Shown: piece after piece, positions 54,480 to 64,000 of the stretch
Numbering within the stretch: position 1 is the stretch's first letter
Layout: each line of letters starts with the position of its first letter
Source: Cucumis sativus
Taxonomy: Eukaryota > Streptophyta > Magnoliopsida > Cucurbitales > Cucurbitaceae
Length of the DNA: 64,000 nucleotides
Assembly: GCF_000004075.3 (NCBI RefSeq)
Contig: NC_026658.2
Coordinates: 4,092,001 to 4,156,000 of the forward strand
Direction of reading: 5' to 3'
Translations under genes and position numbers: made by a program
Notes under the pieces: generated by a model
Told to the model about the DNA's origin: nothing
Databases searched by the model: none
What the model saw: only the letters and a program-made list of their open reading frames with translations

Positions 54480-54980
54480 TCATTCAGTAAAATTTTCATG
54501 CTATGTAGCAATTACCTCCTGATTACTATCAGCCCACCATATGCTTTGAAGCCCATACATTCTTCCACCTCCCTAATCAAAGCCAAGGGGTGCTTGAGTT
54601 GATGCAAGTTGAAAGTTAAGTGTCCCTCCCTGTTCTCTTATGAGCCTTCTCACTCTTGCATCATCTTTAAATAGCAGCTGCATCTTGGTGATTCGAAGAT
54701 GTTTTAACTGATGAGTTAATAAAGCATTGGCGCAACCGAAGCATTGGCGCATCCCTGTTCTCCATACATGTTTTGTTTACCATTATTCATCCATATGTTG
54801 TATACTTGTGAAGTTATTTATATTGAACCTGGATGGACGCTTTGGAGTAGCACGCAGGGCGGCTTCATAACGATCCTGAAGAGGAGTTTCTGTCAGTCAA
54901 GTTAAAGGGACTTTTCTTCTTGATCATGTAATGCATAAGTACATTCCACCAGTCTAATGACTTATTTACTTGTAATGAAG

Positions 54981-54986
54981 AATAAA
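54981..54986 (+). terminator. Candidate polyadenylation signal of SECA2
   Basis: AATAAA about 500 bases after the stop codon at 54479, with no other gene between. A long 3' UTR or an earlier non-canonical signal is possible. Confidence 0.35.
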
Positions 54987-56181
54987 GGGGAGTAGAGGTT
55001 TTTCTTTACGTATGTAACAACTTGTCATATTTTCCAACGGCAATGTAATATTATTAAGAAAATGCATTTTGTTATATCGTTAGTTGTCATTGAAATTTGT
55101 AGTGATCCATTCAAGAGGAATTTATTTATGAAATAACTTAGACTATATTCTTCAACTTCCATTTTATTTCTTCACTTCTAGAATTAGTTCTTTTAAAGGC
55201 AAATGTTTGATCTCAAGTTGAATTTTTACATTAGTAATTCTTTAAAATGTATAATAAATTAGTAGCAACTTAAAGTTCTTTCTTTGATGATTTTTTTTCT
55301 CCTCTATATTTCTATTAATTCATTGCGTTAAATTGAGAAATTAGTCCTCTGGATTTTTATATTTTTTTATATAAATAAACAGTTAGAGAGTTTTATTTTT
55401 AACTATGACTGATTTTCAATAAATTGGACATAATTTTTTTCTAAAAGGTAAAAATATTAAAATGTGATGAAAATTTATAAAATCACATGAAGATAAAAGG
55501 TTAAAATTAAGAAATTATTTTACATCATAAAACTTTCGATAATATTTACAAATATAGTAAAATATAGATTGCTATAGATCAAGATACACTATTCTTTGTG
55601 ATTATTGAATTTATGTCTCAATATAGATAAACACAAATAGTAGTCTATCGATATAAATAAACACAAATAATAATTTATATTGGTTGTCTATCTATTCGTG
55701 GTAGATAGACAATGATATTTTGTTATATTTATAATAACTCTGAAATTTATGGAAACTACGTATCAAACAAATATGAATATTGATGGACCAAGGTAAGTAA
55801 AACATAACCATTAGAAAAATATATAGTACTTCTTGAGTTGCACCATAATTTTAGAGTTCATCTAAATGGTGAGTCGAAAGCATTTCAAAAGTTGTTGGAT
55901 TGCAATTTTTTTAAAAAAATAAACTATATATTTGTTTTATATTTTCTTTTCTTTTATGATCGATAGGAATGAATAAAAATGATGTCATCTAAGTATTAAC
56001 TCTAAGAAATTTTTCTATCATAACTTTTATTGAAACCAATAATTTAGCAAATGATCTTAACTTTATGATCAATACTCAACAGACACCAAAAACAAAGATT
56101 TTTTTAGAACATTACATCACATGATTAAATACGAGCATATGATAGAAAGAGCAAATTAAAATGAAACTTGTTTGATAAAAT

Positions 56182-56757
56182 TTACCAACACTCATAGAAT
56201 TTTATGTCAACTCGTAGCCTAAAATAGACTTCTCCTTCAAAAGCATCAGTCATTATGGTAGCAACACCACGGTGCATAAAAAAGTCTCCCGTGCCGCCGA
56301 CGACAGAGATATCTCTAGTTTTCACCAGAATTGGGTCAGCTCCAACGAAGTTGATGGTACCTTTATATGCCGTGTAGTTTAGAGAAAAGGAAAAGGCAAG
56401 CCATACCGTGAAAGTGTTTTTCGTGTCATAAATGTACATCCCTTGAGCTCGACCTACCGGATTCGAGTGAAGATTGTTGTCCAAAGTAATGGGATCGTCG
56501 AAAACAACTATGTTTCCAAAGCGAAACTGTGGTGCTAAAATGGTTAAGTTTGCACCTTCTGGGGCTGCAACGATGGCGGAAGTTGCATTCTTGGCATTCT
56601 TTCCGTTGTAAAGAACGTCATGAAAGTAGAGAACCAACTGTTTACAAGGCTTGTGTTTTTGCTTTTTCACCATAGGTAAGGCCGAGCATGAAGAAGAAGA
56701 GAATAAGAACAAAGCCAAAACAGTGATAGTAATACAATTTTTTGTTGAGAAAGCCAT
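56182..56757 (-). CDS. Dirigent protein, intronless, 191 aa (tandem copy A)
   Basis: The first ATG in frame is at 56757; the frame extends 24 bases upstream only through a TTG. A signal peptide of about 26 residues ([17 protein letters not shown]) is followed by a lysine-rich start and the dirigent domain: [64 protein letters not shown] and the terminal IKFYECW. Cys before LVLYFHD and in YECW fit the conserved disulfide; NATS, NLTI and NYTA are N-glycosylation sites. Two residues differ from copy B: Arg for His in APQFRFGN and Val for Ala in FTVWLAF. Val at the second site is unusual: the 35.8-kb paralogue and copy B both have Ala. Predicted apoplastic phenoxy-radical coupling guide. Confidence 0.95.
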   Translation of the reverse strand: MAFSTKNCITITVLALFLFSSSSCSALPMVKKQKHKPCKQLVLYFHDVLYNGKNAKNATSAIVAAPEGANLTILAPQFRFGNIVVFDDPITLDNNLHSNPVGRAQGMYIYDTKNTFTVWLAFSFSLNYTAYKGTINFVGADPILVKTRDISVVGGTGDFFMHRGVATIMTDAFEGEVYFRLRVDIKFYECW

Positions 56758-56852
56758 TGAAGATTTTTGGTTAAAATTCAAATTTTTGTTTCACTAAGTG
56801 AAGTGTAAGGAAAGTAGGTTTTGAAGTGATTTTTTCTTGGTTCATCCATATG

Positions 56853-56864
56853 ACTTTATATAAA
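56853..56864 (-). promoter_or_regulatory. TATA box of dirigent copy A
   Basis: The minus strand reads TTTATATAAAG about 98 bases before the ATG at 56757. Confidence 0.55.
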
Positions 56865-58241
56865 GCAACCAAAAAAATGAATTTGTTTTAATTAATTGTT
56901 ATTATTATTTTAAATTTACAATTCTCACAAGTAAGTAATTGACTTCTTAGTTAGCAGAGGAGGAGATGAATTCAAAGTATTAGTTGGTTAATATTATTGT
57001 AAATAGAGTTACTTTTACGTCACAATACATTTACATAATTGAGTTGGCATGGTTGGTTTAAGATTAAATACATTATTGTCATATACTTTGAACCATTAGC
57101 AGGAAACTTGATTTTAACATTTGAATAAATCGACAAATAAGAAAAAAAATGTTCATTCGATAATGAAAATTTACATTAACATGAGTATATAAACTGAAAC
57201 ATCTCTCGATTGATAAAAGAATAATCACACTTTCTTTAAGGATATAGACTTTTGATTTAAGTTTAGTCGTTTATGATCGTTATATTTTTTTCCAAACAAA
57301 TATACAAGTATTTACCATTATTGTTACACTATTACAAAGTTAATTAATGCTCTTTTTGACTAAAGTTGAGGAATATTAATGGACCTATATGCAATTATTT
57401 GTTGATTTATTTGACTAAAAGGGAGGAATGTTATGGGACCTATTTGCATGCATTGGTGAGCAACTCAAAGAGAATTTTCTAGTTAAGCAATAATCTATTC
57501 AATTGTTAATTGAAAACTCTTTCTTTTATAAGATTGGAATTCCCTCCCTAATTAATTTAATCACTCAATTACAAACATATCTTCACTACCATGAGTTTAA
57601 TAGATTGACTGTGACAAACAACTATTTGTATAATGATAGAAATAAATAACAGTCTATCAATTATCAATAAAACAAAATAAATATAGAACATCACAAATAA
57701 GTTGTGATATTTTGATATATTTGTAAATATTTTGATTTATACTACTACGTAATTAAATTAGTTTTTGTTTTTTTAGTATTTGATTAAGAATTTTTTTATT
57801 TAAGAAATATAAACATCTAAATTATTTTAAGAAATAGAGGAATTTAGATTATTTGATTTTTAATTTAGAATAAAAGAAAAAGGTTTGAATTGAGTGTATA
57901 ATTTGGGTTAGGTGAATTATGATATGATTTTCTAATTGGTGGGTGATTGTCTAACCCTAACTCTCACAAAATAATGTGTTTGTTGAAATTATAGTTGGAT
58001 AGGAAAATAGTTTTTTAGGACACTTTTCAAAATAATAAAATAAATTAAAATATTTATAAGTGATAGTAAAATTTTGGATTCTATCGTGTTCTATCACGTA
58101 TATCAAACACTATCAGTGATAGAATTTGCTATAAGTTGTAAATATTTTGTAAAATCTACTATTTTTTAATTTTTAATTTTTTTTTTTGCCTTTCTGTTTT
58201 TCAATTTTCATGCATTCAATTATGAATTATTTTATAATCTT

Positions 58242-58930
58242 AAGGGGTCGTTTGGCTAAGGGTTATCTGTATTGGGTTAGAGTTATGATAACTAACCTTT
58301 GTTTGGGAAGGATTATAATAAACCTTTTCCCTCTCTCTTTTTTCTCGATCCCTTTTCAACTACTCATAAACCTACATTTTCAAATCTCTATATTTTTATT
58401 ATTAAAAAAATATACTCTTTTATTTATCAAATGCTATTTGTTTTTAACTAATTTAATACTCTTAAAAGAATATTATTTTTAATTTATTTTATTTACGAAA
58501 TTAATTTTAATTAAATACTAATTATAATTAGTTTATGCATTTAGCCCTAGTATTGAACTTTTTTTTAAATTTTATTATTTCGTGTCTTTTATTTATTTTT
58601 CTTCCTTTTTCATCTTTGAATATTTTATATAAACTGCTTTGGATGAATTTAAGTTAAATAAATTTCTAAAAAATGAGTTTTATTAAATTTATATAAAAGC
58701 AAAATAAAATCAAACGAGACGATTTGATATTAAATTAAATAACTTTTGAATCCTTAAATAACTTAAAATTTGTATAACAAATATTTTTTTTTTTGAAAGT
58801 TTAAACTTTGAATATATAAGAATTTTCTTTTTAAAAAATCAATTTAATGGCAAGATTTGATTTAACATTTTTTTATTTAAATTTTGAATCTAATTTTTTT
58901 ATCAAATTATGCTCATACCTTTCAAAAGGT
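58242..58930. mobile_element. Insertion in unit A with Harbinger/Tourist-like left end (candidate)
   Basis: Copy A reads TTAAGGGGTCGTTTGGCTAA where copy B lacks the GGGGTCGTTTGG word. This resembles the GGG..GTTTGG terminus of PIF/Harbinger MITEs with a TAA target. No matching right terminus was found, so the element is truncated or this is a different event. Confidence 0.35.
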
Positions 58931-59340
58931 ACTTTTTGTTTTCAAATGGTTACCTGGTTTATGATCGTACACCAAATATAAAAGATATATTTTTATTATC
59001 TTTTCTTTTTCAAACTGTTATTTGTTATTTGATTGGTCAAGATCGTGTACCAATATAAAATATCTTTAAAAAACATTAGATATTGATACTTCGTTTACAA
59101 ATATAAATGGTTATGTAATAAAGGATAGTCAAATCTAAACGATACTTATCAAAAAAAATGAAGAAAAAAAATCGTTAAACAATCAAACTTAAACGATCAT
59201 ATAACAAAGAATAGTCAAATCTAAATGATCACATATCAATCTTAAAAAAAAAGTCATTTAGATTTGGGTAACCAAATATAAACGATGAAATTTTTAAAAA
59301 TAGAAGAATTGACAAACTTTTTACTAACTATGACAGAATT
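58930..59340. repeat. Diverged AAATCTAAACGATC short-repeat tract, unit A
   Basis: Words such as GATCGTGTACCAATATAAA, GTCAAATCTAAACGAT and AATCAAACTTAAACGATC recur at irregular spacing. The same tract is present in unit B at about 62650-63010. Confidence 0.55.
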
Positions 59341-60403
59341 TTAACATAAGCCCAAAATTGACAAACACTTTGTTATATTGTTAGTTGTCATTGAAATTTG
59401 TAGTGATTCATTCAAGAGGAATTTATTTATGAAATAACTTACTATATTCTTCAACTTCCATTTTATTTCTTCACTTCTAGAATTAGTTCTTTTAAAAGCA
59501 AATGTTTGATCTCAAGTTGAATTTTTACGTTAGTAATTCTTCAAAATGTATAATAAATTAGTAGCAACCTAAAGTTGTCTCTTTGATGATTTTTTTTCTC
59601 CTCTATATTTCTATTAATTCATTGTGTTAAATTGAGAAATTAGTCCTCTGACTTTTTTTTAAAATAAATAAACCGTTTAGAGAGTTTTATTTTTAATGAG
59701 GACTGGTTTTCAATAAACTGGACATAATTTTTTTCTAAAAAGTAAAAATGTTAAAATATGATGAAAATTTATAAAATCATGCGAAGATAAAAGTTGTTTG
59801 AGTTAAAATTAAGAAAAAATATTTTAAATGATGGAACTTTTAAAAATATTTACAAATATAGTAAAATATAGATTGTTATAGACTAAGATATACTACTGAT
59901 CGTGACGATTGTAAATATTTTAGTTTATTTTATTATATTTCAAATAACTCTAAAATTTATGGAAACTATGTAGCTAAATCCAAACAAAAATGAATATCGA
60001 TCGACTAGATCACTAAGTAAAACACCACCATTAGAAAAATATACAGTACTTCTTGAGTTGCAACTTTTTCGTAGAGTTCATCTAAATGGTGAGTCAAGAG
60101 CATTTCAAAAGTTGTTGGATTGCAAACTTTTTTTGAAAGAAGAAACTATATATTTGTTTTATATTTTCTTTTCTTTTATGATTGAAAGAAACGGATAAAA
60201 ATGATGTCATCTAAGTATTAACTCTAAGAAATTTTTCTATCATAACTTTTATTGAAACCAATAATTTAGCAAATGATCTTAACTTTATGATCAATACTCA
60301 ACAGACACCAAAAACAAAGATTTTTTTAGAACATTACATCACATGATTAAATACGAGCATATGATAGAAAGAGCAAATTAAAATGAAACTTGTTTGATAA
60401 AAT

Positions 60404-60979
60404 TTACCAACACTCATAGAATTTTATGTCAACTCGTAGCCTAAAATAGACTTCTCCTTCAAAAGCATCAGTCATTATGGTAGCAACACCACGGTGCATA
60501 AAAAAGTCTCCCGTGCCGCCGACGACAGAGATATCTCTAGTTTTCACCAGAATTGGGTCAGCTCCAACGAAGTTGATGGTACCTTTATATGCCGTGTAGT
60601 TTAGAGAAAAGGAGAAGGCAAGCCATGCCGTGAAAGTGTTTTTCGTGTCATAAATGTACATCCCTTGAGCTCGACCTACCGGATTCGAGTGAAGATTGTT
60701 GTCCAAAGTAATGGGATCGTCGAAAACAACTATGTTTCCAAAGTGAAACTGTGGTGCTAAAATGGTTAAGTTTGCACCTTCTGGGGCTGCAACGATGGCG
60801 GAAGTTGCATTCTTGGCATTCTTTCCGTTGTAAAGAACGTCATGAAAGTAGAGAACCAACTGTTTACAAGGCTTGTGTTTTTGCTTTTTCACCATAGGTA
60901 AGGCCGAGCATGAAGAAGAAGAGAATAAGAACAAAGCCAAAACAGTGATAGTAATACAATTTTTTGTTGAGAAAGCCAT
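60404..60979 (-). CDS. Dirigent protein, intronless, 191 aa (tandem copy B)
   Basis: ATG at 60979, stop at 60404, same architecture as the copy at 56182-56757: signal peptide, dirigent domain with [22 protein letters not shown] and GGTGDFF acidic residues, and YECW end. Only about three nucleotide differences are visible between the two coding sequences, two of them changing an amino acid. Its 3' flank (60190-60403) is also nearly identical to copy A. Expression may be separable from copy A only by upstream differences. Predicted secreted radical-coupling guide protein. Confidence 0.95.
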   Translation of the reverse strand: MAFSTKNCITITVLALFLFSSSSCSALPMVKKQKHKPCKQLVLYFHDVLYNGKNAKNATSAIVAAPEGANLTILAPQFHFGNIVVFDDPITLDNNLHSNPVGRAQGMYIYDTKNTFTAWLAFSFSLNYTAYKGTINFVGADPILVKTRDISVVGGTGDFFMHRGVATIMTDAFEGEVYFRLRVDIKFYECW

Positions 60980-61074
60980 TGAAGATTTTTGGTTAAAATT
61001 CAATTTTTTGTTTCACTAAGTGAAGTGTAAGGAAAGTAGGTTTTGAAGTGATTTTTTCTTCGTTCATCATATGG

Positions 61075-61085
61075 CTTTATATAAG
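61075..61085 (-). promoter_or_regulatory. TATA box of dirigent copy B
   Basis: The minus strand reads CTTATATAAAG about 98 bases upstream of the ATG, the same spacing as in copy A but with one base changed. Confidence 0.55.
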
Positions 61086-62217
61086 GCAACAAAAAAATGA
61101 ATTTGCTTTAATTAATTGTTGTTATTATTTTAAATTACAATTGTCAAAAGCTCACCAACAACTCAAGTAAGTCATTGACTTCTTGATTAGAGGAGAAGAG
61201 ATATTCAAATGTATTACTTGGTTAATATTATTGTAAATAGAGTTACTTTTACATGAATAATACATTTATATATATTTAATTTAAGATTAAATACATTATT
61301 TAATGTATATAATGATCACATATTTATTGTCATCTACGCTTTGAATCATTAATGGTAAACATCTCTCGATTGATAAAACAATAATTACACTTTCTTTAAA
61401 GACACTCACTTTTGACTTAGTTGTAGAAGATAAGAATGTAACGCGGTCCGATTCAAAACGTTTTTTTTTTTCTTTTTTTCTAATAAGAAGAGATATGTAT
61501 GTTTTGTTTGGAAGAAAATAATGATCACGAAGGATGGAACTTAAATCCATCAAGTAATTACCACTATTTTTTTTTCTATAATGCTCTTTTGACTAAAGAT
61601 CAGAGATATTAAAGGACCTATATGCAATTATTTATTGATTTATTTGACTATAATGGAGGAATGTTATGGGACCTATTTGCATGCATTGGTGAGCAACTCA
61701 ACATCTTTTGACTGCCTTTTATTAAAATATCCATAGATTGACCTCTAGAGAGGATTTTTTAGTTAAGCAATCTATTCAATTATTAATTGAAAACTCTTCT
61801 TTTTTATAACATAGAAATGCCCCTAATCCATTAATCACTCAATTACAAATCTATCTAAATTTAATAGATTGATTGTTGATAAATAACTATTTGTATCATG
61901 ATTGAAACAAATGATATATTTGTAAATATTTTGATTTATTTTGCTAGGTAATTAAATTAGTTTTTGTTTTTTTGGGTATTTGATTAAGAATTTTTTTAAT
62001 TAAGAAATATAAACATTATTGTAAGAAATAGAGGAATTTAGATTATTTGATTTTTAATTTAGAATAAAGGAAAAAGTTTGAATTGAATGTATAATTTGAA
62101 GATAGGTGAAGGGTTAGGTGAATTATGATATGATTTTCTAATTGGTGGGTGATTGTCTAACCCTAACTTCTCACAAAATAATGTGTTTGTTTAAATCATA
62201 GTTTGGTAAGAAAATAG

Positions 62218-62240
62218 TTTTTTTTTTTTTTTTTTTTTTG
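62218..62240. repeat. Poly(T) tract in unit B
   Basis: About 22 consecutive T. Unit A instead has about 170 bases of AT-rich sequence around 58015-58185, including TATCACGTATA and TATCAGTGATAGA words. Copy B lost or copy A gained this segment. Confidence 0.7.
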
Positions 62241-63109
62241 CCTTTCTGTTTTCCAATTTCGATGCATCCAATTATTAATTATTTTATAATTTTAAGTGTT
62301 TACTTACTTCTAATTTCTACTTTTTAAAAGTTAATTATAATTAATATTTTTCTCCATTTTCATTCAACAAAGTAGAAGTGTAAGTTGGTTATTTATAAAC
62401 TCACATTCAATAATCAATTGAATTCACATCATAATCAGATGGAACCCTTAAATTTATGTTAATTTTCTTTAATTCAATTTCAAAAGTATATATTTCAGTT
62501 TTTTCTAACGTTTTAGTTTCCTTAAATTTTTAAATTAAAATATAATATAACTGTGTAAAACGGTTGAAAATATTTATAAACAAAGTTACAATTTAGAAAA
62601 ATCTTCATAAATATAACAAATCACTCTTCTTCTTCTACAATTCTACTTTTATTTTTTTTTTCAAACGGTTATTTGGTTTATGATCGTGTACAAAATACAA
62701 AATATATATATATATATATATTTTCAAACGGTTATTTGGCTGTTTAAGATAGTGTACCAATCTAAATCTAAAAGATCTTAAAAAGAACATTGGATATTGG
62801 TATGTCATTTACAAATCTTGATAGTCAAATCTAAACGATCTTGTACAAAAAAAAAATTGAAGAAAAATATCCTTAAACAATCAAACCTAAACTATCATAT
62901 AGCAAAGAACAGTCAAATCTAAATGTTCACATACCAATTTTTTTAAAAAAAGTTATTTAGATTTGGATAACTAAATATAAACGAAAGAATTTTTAAAAAT
63001 AAAAGAATCGACAAACTATTTATTGTGTATAGCAAAATTTTAATCCAAACTCAAGTTGTATAACTAAAATTTTAACCTAAGTCCAAAATATCCATTTTTT
63101 TTTTGTTAT

Positions 63110-64000
63110 ACGACGTAGATACTTTCTATTTTCTTCTATTTATGTAAATTTTCTTATAAACGATTGTGTACCAAATATATTAGACACAAGTGACGACAAC
63201 ATTTTTTATATTTTCCAAGTATTTTGTCACTTCGTTATATTTAAAAAAAAAAACCCTAAAATTTATCTATGGCTAATGTTTGTGAACGATTAAAAATGCT
63301 TTTATTTAAGAATCGGATGATTTATAATTCATTAAATCAAAACTGAGTTTTATAATTATTTGTTCATTAAACTTTCAAGAGTGTAATCATTTTTTTTTAA
63401 GAAAAACATCCACATGTACTCTTAATTTTAAAAAAGTTATTTAAAAAGTTATAACCTAAAGGCCAATAGTTTTTCAATTGGCAAAACCTTTCAAATTGAG
63501 GATCAAAATTCATGCTTGCTTTCTTCTAAATCATCTTTTTCTCTCTTGAAAATAAGTTCAATCAACTATCATTAATAATGAATCAAAATTAAAGTCTAAA
63601 TTAGTTGGTGGAAGTGGAATATAATATGGGAAAGACCTTAAATTTCTCCCCTTTTGGTAGGTTAATAGGGGGAATGAAATGTTTTCTTGGTGTTAAATTA
63701 TTTAATGGTGGAGGATTTTGACGTTGACATTCATAAATTAACTATTGAAGTCGGTACCGTATTAATTTTGAAACGTTGTAGGAATTTAAACATATGATAT
63801 CATAGATTAAATTATTCTGATACCAGCTTAAATCACTAATGAACGAATGAGAAAATTTTAATTATAACATCGTCTCTAAAAATATAAAAAGTTGTACATA
63901 AAAAAGATTCAAATTTAACGTAGCTTTTAAAATAATGAAAAATTAAAAGTCTCGTTTCATAACTATTTTGTTTTTGTTTTTATTTATAAATTTGACTTAA
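63110..64000. other. Terminal gene-free stretch
   Basis: AT-rich sequence without a recognisable gene, element or repeat beyond homopolymers. Confidence 0.6.

Larger units (their letters stand above)
55068..59368. repeat. Tandem duplication unit A (about 4.30 kb) carrying a dirigent gene
   Basis: The segment and the following unit B share long collinear blocks: the dirigent gene with its flanks, GTTAGTTGTCATTGAAATTT near the left edge, GGTGGGTGATTGTCTAACCC (57941 and 62145) and the AAACGATC-type repeats at the right end. TTTGTTATA is present at 55068, 59369 and 63102, i.e. at each edge. Head-to-tail orientation. Confidence 0.85.
59369..63101. repeat. Tandem duplication unit B (about 3.73 kb) carrying a dirigent gene
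   Basis: Second copy of the unit, shorter by about 570 bp, mostly because 58242-58930 of unit A is replaced by a different, shorter segment (about 62296-62650). Smaller indels are scattered through the non-coding parts. Confidence 0.85.

Noticed and set aside
56758..56781. Eight-residue N-terminal extension of dirigent copy A (and the same in copy B)
   Set aside because: The extended start codon is TTG; the first ATG gives a normal signal peptide.
57950..57975. Telomere-like CCCTAAC words
   Set aside because: Only a single CTAACCCTAAC; no array.

Overview
This is nuclear DNA of a flowering plant. Genes are intron-rich with canonical GT/AG splice sites, long AT-rich intergenic stretches separate them, and the proteins are plant-specific: a membrane-associated kinase regulator, a calcium-dependent protein kinase, a chloroplast SecA2 and dirigent proteins. 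Degenerate LINE tails, short tRNA-derived elements and TATCA-TGATA palindrome clusters suggest a cucurbit (cucumber or melon type), but that is inference, not proof.

Layout: 39-1504 (-) MAKR-type regulator. About 1990-9822, a gene-free AT-rich stretch with microsatellites. 9823-15221 (-) AAA ATPase, 16 exons, 842 aa. 17990-22137 (-) CDPK, 8 exons, 527 aa, four EF-hands. 24903-32369 (+) COQ6-type ubiquinone monooxygenase, 10 exons, 510 aa. 32483-35774 gene-free, holding a 60-bp tandem duplication and a field of TATCA-TGATA palindromes. 35775-36335 (-) intronless dirigent protein. 39459-54479 (+) SECA2, 31 exons, 1057 aa, with many retrotransposon fragments in its introns. 55068-63101: two head-to-tail copies of a unit of about 4.3 and 3.7 kb, each carrying one almost identical intronless dirigent gene (56182-56757 and 60404-60979, both -). 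63110-64000 holds nothing recognisable.

The genes are not a functional cluster. Each serves a separate process: membrane receptor-kinase signalling, AAA-type remodelling, calcium signalling, mitochondrial ubiquinone synthesis, thylakoid or envelope protein export, and apoplastic phenol coupling. The only local family is the three dirigent genes, which flank SECA2. All multi-exon models were built by hand from splice consensus and frame continuity; every intron listed joins exons in frame and the totals divide by three.

I found no evidence of an unknown multi-gene system. The most informative signals are structural: the dirigent tandem duplication with the same nine bases at all three edges, very small LINE and SINE insertions with recognisable target-site duplications inside SECA2 introns, and the accumulation of 5'-truncated LINE 3' ends in introns of the two plus-strand housekeeping genes.
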